The position numbers and the translations under genes are program-made. Source: Cyrtodaria siliqua (taxonomy: Eukaryota > Mollusca > Bivalvia > Adapedonta > Hiatellidae). Taken from it: 64,000 bases of DNA. The stretch lies in the NCBI GenBank assembly GCA_037043455.1, contig JAWPHD010011460.1, positions 19,716-83,715 of the forward strand, read 5' to 3'. The notes beneath the pieces are model-generated. The model had not been told where the DNA came from. It saw nothing but the letters and a program-made list of their open reading frames with translations, and searched no databases. Shown one piece after another: positions 46,491 to 55,904 of the stretch (position 1 is the stretch's first letter; the number at the start of each line of letters is the position of its first letter).

Positions 46491-46805
46491 TTTAAAATTG
46501 TAGAAATGTCAACAAATGCGAGTAGGTTCTTAATTGGATGTGTTTTGTTCATAATGTAATGTATCATTTTGTGCCTATTTTTATCAATCACTTCAAATAT
46601 ATGAGAGAAAATTAAATTGTTAATAAATATATCCTTCCCATTTAAAGCAGTATTTAAAAATATTGCAAAATTTCTAAGACCCCATATGCAACCCCTTTGA
46701 AAAATGAGTTTAATGACATGCTAAATACTATTACACTTGGTTTTCAATTAAAAAAATAAAAAAATAAAAAAAATACATATATAGAAGATATTTGTTGGAT
46801 TGGCA

Positions 46806-46923
46806 TGAATATAGGATTTATTTTCATTGAGAAGTGAGAAAACTTATATTTTCATGAGTGCTTTAGCACGAGTGGAAATATTTGAGTTTCCTCACTTTGA
46901 GATAAAAATAAATCCTATATTCA
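46806..46923. repeat. 118-bp palindrome (copy A)
   Basis: TGAATATAGGATTTATTTTC pairs with AAAATAAATCCTATATTCA, with the centre GAGTGCTTTAGCACGAGTG. The same palindrome is at 58377-58494. Confidence 0.9.
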
Positions 46924-47340
46924 AGACAAAACAACAAATATTCTTTTTATTATATACTAACGGCCTTAGAAATTGTCTTAGATCTAGTAATAAAAAGAAG
47001 ATAAAAGTGACGAGCAACAACAATGACTTCAATAACGCCAACAAGTCAACAGTTGCGTGATGTCATTGTTTGTATTTTCACAGTGAAAATATAAACAATG
47101 AAAATAGAAGGTTTTATTTTAATCATAAAATCCACTATTTCGCTGGAAAGTATATAATACTATAATACATATATATATTCTCTAGATCTATATATATGTA
47201 GAGAGAGAGAATGTATTTATTTGTTTTAAATCTGTCTAGAGATTTTTTTTATTTTTTATTTTTTTAAATTGGAAACCAAGTGTAACAGGTTCCAAGTGTA
47301 ACAGGTTAAACACAGTTTTAAGAAGGGTTGAAGAGAAAAT

Positions 47341-47656
47341 GTTGGGGAGGATGGTACTAGAGAGTGGGGAGGGGTAGTGGTGAGGGGAGGGTACTAGAGA
47401 GTGGGGGGGGGGGGGGGGTAGTGGTGAGGGGAGGGTACTAGAGAGTGGGGAGGGGTAGTGGTGAGGGGAGGGTACTAGAGAGTGGGGGGGGTAGTGGTAT
47501 GGGAGGGTACTAGAGAGTGGGGAGGGGTAGTGGTGAGGGGAGGGTACTAGAGAGTGGGGAGGGGTAGTGGTGAGGGGAGGGTACTAGAGAGTGGGGAGGG
47601 GTAGTGGTGGGGAGGGTACTAGAGAGTGGGGAGGGGTAGTGGTGAGGGGAGGGTAT
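47341..47656 (+). repeat. 37-bp G-rich minisatellite (copy A, ~8 units)
   Basis: Units of GGTACTAGAGAGTGGGGAGG plus GGTAGTGGTGAGGGGA, including an uninterrupted run of about 16 G near 47403. Multiple G-runs per unit make G-quadruplex formation on the + strand plausible. Copy B has a single unit (58891-58945). Confidence 0.9.
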
Positions 47657-47841
47657 GCGCCGGCTGCCTGTGGTTATAAACACATGTATTGAAGATATCT
47701 TATATTTATTTACAAATACCGGTGTTCTGTTTTAGACAATGTAAAAAGTGCTTGCTAAATAAAACATAGTTTGCCAGCTTGTGTTTGTATTTTTTGCTTT
47801 ACTAGGGCTTATGTGATGGCTAATAATCTGTCATCCATTAA

Positions 47842-48132
47842 AGGGACATATGGCAATCTTGATTTTTTAAAAACTCGCGGCATCCCGTTAGTTTTTCTAT
47901 ATCAATCTTCAGTCATTAATTTTAATTATAAGAATAGTATAAAGCAAATTGATTTTGCATATTACTAACTGTTGATTACTTTTCACCAATAATATATAAT
48001 GTAGTAAAGATGGAGACTTAAAATTGTATTTAAATATATGCAAGCAGATTTAAATTCAAAAGGATACTGCATTAATAAATGCAGTGGCTAGTTTTAATGC
48101 TTGATAAAGACTTCAAGATTGCCATGTGTCCT
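47842..48132. mobile_element. 291-bp TTAA-flanked MITE
   Basis: The TIRs are AGGGACATATGGCAATCTTG and its near reverse complement ending GATTGCCATGTGTCCT. TTAA flanks both sides (47838-47841 and 48133-48136). No coding. Piggybac-like target choice. Related copies or fragments lie at 14252, 41158, 43850, 53005, 59132 and 60105. Confidence 0.85.
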
Positions 48133-48598
48133 TTAATGGTTTGCTCGTTAGCACTTGAGCACCTTTATGCTCTATGTTGAGCACCTTTATGCTCTATATA
48201 ACTTTTATCTGATCTTTACCAACCAACCAGCTTGGATCCATTTGAAAGAAAGGTGCATAGAATTTGTAACGCCACGGCTCATATAGTACACTATTTACAA
48301 GGGAAACAACTTGTACTTGATTCATATTGACATCCATGAGAGTTATTTCTCTTGATAGCACCCACCCTTGACGTTGTTCAATTGGTGACCTTGAGGTCAA
48401 AGATGGTCCCATCCTAATGGTGACAGTTTAGAATTACGTTTGTTTTGGAAAATCTTCTCTGGAAGTAAAAGAGCTAGAGGTTTACTGCTTTCCATGCATG
48501 TGGTCCTGTGCCATGGGTTTTGTTGTTGATGAAAATCTTTAAAATAGTTTGCATTCTGGCTTATGGTCCTCTTACAAGTTTGTTCAACTGGTGACATT

Positions 48599-48860
48599 GG
48601 TTCTTTGGAAATTCTTTAAACAATATTTGTTTATGCCCCCGAAGGGCGGCATATAGTAGTCGCACGGACCTGGATTTTGCGCGAGACACGTCGTCTTGTG
48701 GTGAGCACTTGTGCCAAGTTATTTGAAAATCCGTCCAGGAATGTCCGGGTTTTTGAACGGACACGATTGTAGGGACGGACAGACTTACGGACGGTGCGAC
48801 AACTATATGCCGCCCTTCGGGGACATAAACAACTATTGTTTAAAGAATTTCCAAGGAACC
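48599..48860. repeat. inverted duplication of a hairpin-headed repeat (copy A)
   Basis: Two 67-bp arms (48599-48665 and 48794-48860) contain TTTATGCCCCCGAAGGGCGG and its reverse complement. The 128-bp centre is in the opposite orientation to the homologous segment in copy B (59866-60000). Frames crossing it are artefacts. Confidence 0.85.
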
Positions 48861-49574
48861 AATGACTGCGTCCTAATACAATGGTACTCTGCGCTGGCGG
48901 GAATGTTCATTTGCATTCCAATGCCATCGTTCATTGAATTGTTGAAAAGAAGATAATCCACTATGCTGGTGTTTACAATTAAGTGGACTTTTTACAAAAT
49001 AAAAACCAAACATTCGTTCCCCACGGTCGCTACATATGGACTTTTGTTTAGTTAAAATTCCGCTAAATAAATACTAATACATAATAAACATGAATAAGTT
49101 TAAATTACTGCTAAGTAAACCTACATCTCAATGGCGGATCACGGGCCCGCCCCAGAACGTAAATGTATGCTTGCAGATTTTAGAGGGGCGTGCGTCTGGT
49201 CTACCGTTGTTCATTATTTAATTTAATGACTTAAATATTCTGCAAGTACACTAGAATTCCCCATATGCCATGTCGGAAACCAAGTTAAATCCGGGATGCA
49301 TGCTCCCGGATTCCTAGCTCGACTCTAAAGAGTTCACACCCTTCAAATCAAATTCTGGATACGCACCTGAATTTTAAATGGACTATAAAACACGTCTTGA
49401 AGAGCATTTATGTATGATCGTTGATTGTTGTAAAATTATACACACACCAATTGAAAACTTACGCAATAACAAAATAAATTTGTTTTGATTTCTATTCACT
49501 TAGTCGAAATTAAATAGATCCAAAATACAACACCACTATCTACTCCGAGTTTTCGTTACTTTCATTCACATTAT

Positions 49575-49815
49575 GAAAGTACATGTATTACGTCCAAGCT
49601 GGGATGGATACCAGGGTCCATGTATTACGTCCAAGCTGGGATGGATACCAGGGTCCATGTATTACGTTCAAGCTGGGATGGATACCAGGATCCATGTATT
49701 ACGTCCACGCTGGGATGGATACCAGGGTCCATGTATTACGTCCACGCTGGGATGGATACCAGGGTCCATGTATTACGTCCACGCTGGGATGGATACCAGG
49801 GTCCATGTATTACAA
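49575..49815 (+). repeat. 37-bp minisatellite, copy A only
   Basis: Six to seven units of ACGTCCAAGCTGGGATGGAT plus ACCAGGGTCCATGTATT. Because 37 is not a multiple of 3, all three + frames stay open and yield look-alike peptides; none is a gene. It is followed by an antisense tRNA-like box A (minus strand TAGTGTAATGGATAGCAC, about 49828-49845). Confidence 0.9.
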
Positions 49816-50109
49816 TGTCATCGTGCTATCCATTACACTACGCCGACACCTGTGGTTAGCTCCCCTAGTGAGTTTGTATCGATCATTATTTATATATAGT
49901 CATAGTCTACAAATCGTTATATACACGTAATGTGTAGCTTTACGAAGGAAAAAACATGATCTATATTCTACTGCTATATTATAAAGACAACAATTCTTAA
50001 AATGCAAAAGTAAAATAATATATGAAAACAGAATAAAATTTAATACTACACACACTTTTTTTTTCAATAGTAAGCAACACAAAAGTACTTCCACACCGAC
50101 TTCGGTAAT

Positions 50110-50115
50110 TTTATT
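50110..50115 (-). terminator. AATAAA polyadenylation signal, Cys-rich gene A
   Basis: TTTATT on the + strand lies 100 bp beyond the stop codon of the minus-strand gene. It is conserved with its context at 61690-61695 in copy B. Confidence 0.6.
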
Positions 50116-50214
50116 TAGATTTTACGTATGTTTTGTATAGTTTATATATACTTAATCATACTTCTGAGTATACGCCGTATCATGAGTATTCTCCGTACTG
50201 TACGTAGACAATGT

Positions 50215-50541
50215 TCATCCCGATGTACATCTATTGCAGATGCCTCGGAATTCCGGAGATAGTGTGTTCCCGCAAGCCTTAATGCACATTTGATCTGTAA
50301 GTGGCGGATTGCGTACACAGCTGTTGCAGATGCTTCGGAATTCCGGAAATAGTGTGTTCCCGCAAGCCGTAATGCACATTGGAGCTGTAATTGGCGGATT
50401 GCTTACACAGCTGTTGCAGATGCGTCGGAATTCCGGAGATAGTGTGTTCCCGCAAGCCTTAATGCACATCTGGTCTGACAATGCGGCGGCGCGTACAATG
50501 TACACCAGCAGTAGAGCGGCGAGGTAAACCACAGTTTTCAT
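50215..50541 (-). CDS. secreted four-cysteine-repeat protein, copy A
   Basis: 108 codons. I start at the Met of MKTVVYLAALLLVYIVRAAA because it begins a typical signal peptide (residues 1 to about 20) and follows a splice acceptor directly; the frame is open six codons further. The mature part is three tandem 30-residue units (90-bp DNA period), each with Cys spacing C-x3-C-x11-C-x2-C (for example CIKACGNTLSPEFRRIC), joined by NPP linkers. No known family is recognised. Small secreted, repeated Cys-rich proteins are often defence, venom-like, or structural secretions, but nothing here decides among these. Its paralogue is at 61759-62394. Confidence 0.85.
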   Translation of the reverse strand: MKTVVYLAALLLVYIVRAAALSDQMCIKACGNTLSPEFRRICNSCVSNPPITAPMCITACGNTLFPEFRSICNSCVRNPPLTDQMCIKACGNTLSPEFRGICNRCTSG

Positions 50542-51129
50542 CTGGAAAAAATCACACATTTGTCAGATTGTTATAAACAAGCTATCATGCCATTAAAACA
50601 AATGTATCTGTCACCATGACAATCGCCCTGTTCTATATCAACTACATGTAATTCCATTCATGAACCAGATGCTAGATATGTCCTGCCATATCTTACATGT
50701 ATATACAACTTGTTACGTTTATGTTCAACATCTATTTTCATGGGTTATTAATAAAAAGTATAATACCTGCCACACCTCCCCCATGAACCAAAACGTAAAT
50801 AAAATACACAATCAGTAAATCTTGCTTTTGTTTCAAAATTCACAGCGTCCAGTTGGTTTTCTGGTTTTCAACTTCTGTAACTAAAAATCATTATGAATAC
50901 GTTTTTTTATTAATAATTCAAAGCAGAGATCTAAGGACTAGTTTATTACGTCTCTGTTAAAGCAAACAGTGTTTTTTGCACAATACTTATTGTAAATTTA
51001 ATTGCACAAATAATACATTTAAACCTATTGTAAATAAGGGAAACAATTTCAACATTTCCAAATTGTCGTGTTTCCCTTTCAAACATCCTCTCTTCTATCT
51101 GATATTTAAACCCAACAAACACGACTTAC
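50542..51129 (-). other. 5' UTR intron of Cys-rich gene A (predicted)
   Basis: On the minus strand a perfect GTAAGT donor starts at 51129 and the acceptor TTTTTTCCAG ends at 50542, immediately before the ATG. Both borders and their spacing are conserved in copy B (62395-62987). Confidence 0.6.
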
Positions 51130-51289
51130 ATTTTTTCAGCGGCAGGCGAAGCTCCTCGTCAAGCAGGTAGGTGTGTTTTTGAACACTTTTCAAAACATAA
51201 CACAAACAAGAACATGCACTGCTAACGTTAATATATTTCAAAGTTGGCTGATAGCTAATGAATATAAATACAGACGAGCGCAATTTATA
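51130..51289 (-). promoter_or_regulatory. predicted promoter and first exon, Cys-rich gene A
   Basis: On the minus strand a TATAAA (complement of 51284-51289, in CTTATAAATTG) lies about 155 bp before the GTAAGT donor. A transcription start near 51255 and an untranslated first exon of about 125 nt would fit. Copy B has the same TATA at 63147-63152. Confidence 0.5.
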
Positions 51290-51943
51290 AGGAAGCACAG
51301 CGTGATTCATACTGAACCCGGATATAGTCAGGGAATAAATATACTACTCCCTGGTATATACGTGAATGTTTTTTTGTTTGCTTGTAGGGTGCGTGAGTGT
51401 AGGCGCAGTACTTGTAAGCACATAATCCCGGATGTGAGCAGAAATCCGTCAAATGCGTACATTCCACTAACGTACGTAAACATATCCCAGATGCACAAGT
51501 CACGAGATAAAATCAACAAGAAGCGAGATATATATATTAAGGACATTTACTACAGTTATGTGCATCTTTTTCGTGCATACCAGTGTAAGAGCGACTATGT
51601 ACGCAAATAATATAACTTTTCAAACGTGTATATGTTTTTAACTAAATTTCTTTCTTATGAACCTATTTGACCGTTTAGAAAAGTTATTTGTTGATACACT
51701 AAAATCAAGTCTAGTTTCAGATACAGACCAGGGAGAGATGTATTGGTTTAGCTTCTTCTCTTCATACTTAGCGGATAAATGTCTGCCTAAAAGATAAGAA
51801 TTACCTTAAAATATTAAATACTACTGACTTGTTGACTGTATACTATTTTTACACATGTAGAGTCCATTTAAATAAAAAAGGGGTTATGCAGAACTAATCA
51901 GTAAAGAAAAGATTCTGTGTTCTTTTGTCCAAAACCTATACGC
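51290..51943. other. upstream flank of gene A to the duplication edge
   Basis: Conserved in copy B (63153-63833) apart from indels. Several overlapping frames on both strands have no supporting features. Nothing further recognised. Confidence 0.5.
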
Positions 51944-52527
51944 TTCATGAAGGTGGGAGAAAGCGTAAAGATGATCCGAATAATTATAGGGCAATAACCT
52001 TATCCCCAACCATACTAAAAATATACGAAGTGATTTTACTAAGTAGTTCGAAGTCGAAAATCTTTTCAAAAATAAGCTGTCAACAGCGGGGTGGATGGGT
52101 GGGGGTTTCAAGAGCAACTGGGAAGTACAATGACAGCGTTCTCTTTGAGAAAATGTATTCTATATGGTAAAGAAAATAATAGCAAAGTGTTTGCCTGTTT
52201 ATTAGATTCTAGACAAGCTATTGATATCTTATGGCATGACGCTCTTTTTTATACGCTTCATGAAATGAACATAGATACTAAAACATTTTAATCTTTTGTT
52301 GATATATACCGCAACATGAAGAGTTGCGTACGGAATCAAAGTTTTATCTCTAAATGGTTTAATGTCTTGCAGGGTACCAGGCAAGGTGGTAAAAGCTCAC
52401 CATTGTTGTATTTATTGTTTATAGATGTCTAATCAAAGAGCTGGAACAAAGCGGTTATGAGCTATGTATGTTTAACCTAAACGCTGGTTCACCTACAGTA
52501 GCTGACGACATGGTACTAGTTTCATTT
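51944..52527 (+). pseudogene. decayed reverse-transcriptase fragment of a second LINE
   Basis: Pieces in changing frames match RT blocks in order: DDPNNYRAITLSPTILKIYE (about 51973), VFACLLDSRQAIDILWHDAL (block A, about 52188), QGTRQGG-SSPLLYLLFI (block B, about 52368) and ADDMVLVSF (catalytic ADD, about 52503). Stops and frameshifts interrupt it. It is unlike the RT at 5339-7312, so it comes from a different LINE. It fills the gap between the two segmental copies exactly. Confidence 0.8.
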
Positions 52528-53004
52528 AGGTTTATATGTAATTAGTGATGGTTAACCAATAGGGATCCTTGGTTTTGAATGTAATGGGGATCAGTAACAT
52601 TATATTTATTTACAGTAATCATCTTAACCCTTAACCCGCTACATACATATAATGGACTGTTCTTTCTTTGAATTAAGACATTCCATTTATGTGTCAAAGG
52701 GGTGGTTTGGGGAGAATGGCCGATCAGCAGCTGAACATTGTAACCCTGATCAGTCTGCAAGTTACTCGCAGGCTGATCTGGGTTTACAATGGACTCAAAA
52801 GGCTATTATAGTCGTGCTTAGCGGGTTAAGAGTTAATCTTCATTATTGTCATTACTTGCTCATCACCATTCCCCATGTCCCGTATCTAACTGTAGGTATG
52901 GTCATTTATCTTGTGTGCACAACTCCTCCTAGGATTTTTGCCGATTGCGATGAAACTTAACACAAGCATATCATCTCCAACAACAGATGATGTGTATACT
53001 TTGA

Positions 53005-53375
53005 AGGGTCACATGGCAATTTTGACTTTTTATAAACTTGCGGCGTCCCATTAATTTTCTACATAATATAGCATTTGTATTAATTAAAAAAAAAGGTATA
53101 AGCATATTGTTTTTGCATATTTCTAACTGTTGATTATATTGCACAAATAACATATTGAAACGTAAGGTAGAATATTTTATCGGTGTGTTCTGGGGCAAGA
53201 CACTTACCTTTAGCCTCGTTAAGTCGAAAGAGGACGTAAACTGGGTGGTCCCTTGTATCAGAATCTACCCTCTGAACCATACAAATCTGTTCTATCTTTG
53301 TTATCCTTCCTCTCTCTCAGCTCTAAATAACCTGTAGCTGTACTGTGTTGATGAACCGTTAAACAAAACATTGCA
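53005..53375 (+). repeat. MITE fragment plus truncated SINE (copy B)
   Basis: Same structure as 43850-44225, with small indels. Confidence 0.8.
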
Positions 53376-53511
53376 TTTCAATTCAACTCCTCATTGTGTC
53401 CATAGTTCATAGTCCTGTAGCAGTCCGTGGTATTTCAATTTTATATTTAACATACTAGTAGTTTATTAAAATACTTAACGCTGATTTGTTATTGAGTGAG
53501 TTTTAAAATTC

Positions 53512-53940
53512 CTATCAACACATCTGACGTCACGTCCTTCAACCACCATTAGGACGTCATTTTAAAAGAGTTCTATCAACACATCTGACGTCACGTCCTT
53601 CAACCACCATTAGGACGTTATTTTAAAAGATTTCTATCAACGTATCTGACGTCACGTCCTTCAACCACCATTAGGAGGTCATTTTAAAAGATTTCTATCA
53701 ACACATCTGACGTCACGTCCTTCAACCACCTTTAGGACGTCATTTTAAAAGATTTCTATCAACACATCTGACGTCACGTCCTTCAACCACCATTAGGAGG
53801 TCATTTTAAAAGATTTCTATCAACACATCTGACGTCACGTCCTTCAACCACCATTAGGAGGTCATTTTAAAATATTTCTATCAACACATCTGACGTCACG
53901 TCCTTCAACCACCATTAGGACGTCATTTTAAAAGATTTTA
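53512..53940 (+). repeat. 61-bp array with CRE motifs (copy B, 7 units)
   Basis: TGACGTCA occurs at 53525, 53586, 53647, 53708, 53769, 53830 and 53891, spaced exactly 61 bp. Each unit also has a second half-site in AGGACGTCATTT or AGGAGGTCATTT. Confidence 0.95.
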
Positions 53941-54252
53941 AATGCCAGAAAACATCCAAAACAATGATTATGTTATATTAAAGCAACGTAATTCTTAAAA
54001 ACTGTATATTTTCTTCGTTTGGTGTTGAGAGATGGGCATACAATGCAAGTTGTGAGAATTTGTTTGTATTATGTTCAGTAACTGGAAAATGTGAGTATTA
54101 AATACATCAAAATCCATGTCAGATAAGATATACAATATTTCCGGCAGATTTATATTATGCGAGATCAAAACTTGGTGTTTGGGACTTGAAACACATGGAA
54201 ACCGTGATGATCTTTAAGTCCCGCCCACCAGGTATTGATCTGGGACAATATA

Positions 54253-55112
54253 GTGGGTCCCAAAGGGTTTTGCGTGAACACGTGATCGGTGTGTTTTTAA
54301 AAACGTGACACGTGAAACAAACAATATTTTTGCGTGATTGCGTGAAAATTATATCAGCGTGATCCGTGATTTTGGTCTTGGTAAAACGTGATCGCGTGAT
54401 ATGGTGACGTGAAACGTGAATTTTTAGTCCTTTTCAGTCTTTTTAGTGTCCCTCCTCCTCCCCCGAGCCTCCCCCGCGAGAGCTGAACTTTCGTACTTGC
54501 GCGAACATCTGGCACGGGGAATCCCCGGGGTCACTACAATCAGCCGATTCGTGTATCAGATACAGTATAGGCAGTATAGATTGGTGGTATGCCGACAGTT
54601 TCACTGACATAGCTCACAACATTACAAGTAGCACTGGTCGGCCTGGAACTAGTCTAATACAGTTTGCTGACAAAAGTGGTCTCCCTTGACTGGATTCCTA
54701 TTTGTATGATGGTCTCGGTAGTACAACATAATACCGCTAGGTGCGCGCAGATCTAATAGCGCGCGAGAATCGTATCTGCTTGTTTATGGACTTCATACCG
54801 TTGCAGAATGGCAGAAGCTATTCCTCCGTTTGAGTTTATTGTTTGTATTTTTGTTAATGGGGTCAATTTGAAGCCTCAGAATACATCTGACGGCTCAAGT
54901 TTGTGTGTGATTGTTAGTGGTTTTATTATTATTATTTTTTTTGGTTGTTGCAACCGACACATTGTACTAGAGAAGCTCGAGCCTATAGCGCTTCACGTCT
55001 GCTCATCCACATTTAACGTGAAATGTGAAAGTTCTGCTATTTTCACGTGAAGACGTGATCCTTGTTTTTATTTTACGTGATCACGTGAACACATCCCCCC
55101 TTTGGGACCCCC
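54253..55112. mobile_element. 860-bp TIR element with dense CGTGA motifs
   Basis: Ends are GTGGGTCCCAAAGGG and the reverse complement of GGGGGTCCCAAAGGG. Flanking AATATA is at 54247-54252 and 55113-55118 (6 or 7 bp depending on one shared C). Copy A carries the uninterrupted site GACAATATAAACC at 44863-44875. About 12 CGTGA motifs fill the first 170 bp and at least five the last 110 bp. A small frame at 54808-55050 has no recognisable domain. Non-autonomous; superfamily not assigned. Confidence 0.9.
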
Positions 55113-55460
55113 AATATAAACCTGCTGGAAATATTTCATTTCTTAAAGTAGCTATCGTGCCAACAACAGACACATTTTACAACATATGTACACCGATTGT
55201 AAACCTACTGACGACGAGGTATATATATAACTTACATATTTTGAGAATCCAAACTCTATAGACACATTATATCGGCTTAACCAGCCAGGCCAAACCCCAA
55301 AACTGGAACATCGAATTAAGAGTTACCAACTAGTGTTTTAAGAACCCTGAAAAATCCTAAACTTTTAATCAGCATACATATATTGTTATATGACCTGAAC
55401 ACCGGTTGTATAACTTATAATTTTGGCTGTTATTTGGCAGGTTAGTTTCTTTAAATAAAC
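55113..55460 (+). repeat. solo arm of the 20731-type foldback family (copy B)
   Basis: Homologous to 44870-45210, with TTTTGAGAATCCAAACTCTA at about 55237. 55461-55900 is the rest of the duplicated unique DNA and has no supported gene. Confidence 0.75.
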
Positions 55461-55904
55461 TTGATACTAGTTTATAGTTCAAGTTGAAGGTTACACTGTA
55501 TGCTTACGAAGGCAATCTTTATGTTCACTCTGTATGAAGTTGTGGGTTTTGTTAGAATGTTGTTCTACATCATGTTTAGCTTGTTGGGCCATATATGACG
55601 GTCTACTTTTTTTGTGGTCGAGACAGAACACCCCATCTTGTTGTTTTCCATAGTATGCATTATTCAAAATTTTAATTTTACAGGATTTTTTCATATAATT
55701 TTTTATATATCTTTCATGATTGTAAATTGTGCTTGATTCCACTTTCTGTAAATACACCGATGACAGTCGTCTTCCTTGCATGTTTTTTATCATTATTCTT
55801 CTAAGGCACATTATTGTAGGTACTATAGCGACGGGAATTTAATGTGATATAAGAATTTATCTACATTTTTTCGGTGTTTATGCATTTTTAAACAACAGTG
55901 TTGA

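Larger units (their letters stand above)
43493..51943 (+). repeat. segmental duplication, copy A (~8.4 kb)
   Basis: Colinear with 52528-63833 in the same orientation. It runs from AGGTTTACATGTAAG to CCAAAACCTATAC. Shared landmarks in order: SINE body, CRE array, 20731-family arm, 78-bp satellite, palindrome, G-rich array, TTAA MITE, hairpin-headed repeat, Cys-rich gene. It lacks the 860-bp insertion of copy B and has a shorter satellite. Confidence 0.9.

Noticed and set aside
49573..49930. Three overlapping + frames with repeated GWIPGSM-like peptides
   Set aside because: A 37-bp repeat shifts the frame each unit so all frames look alike; not conserved in copy B.
51124..51175. 27-bp + strand micro-exon between TTTTTTCAG and GTAGGT
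   Set aside because: Conserved in both copies, but better explained by the minus-strand donor of the Cys-rich gene at the same place. No partner exons on + were found.
54808..55050. 80-codon frame within the 860-bp TIR element as a transposase
   Set aside because: Too short, no catalytic motif; looks like chance.
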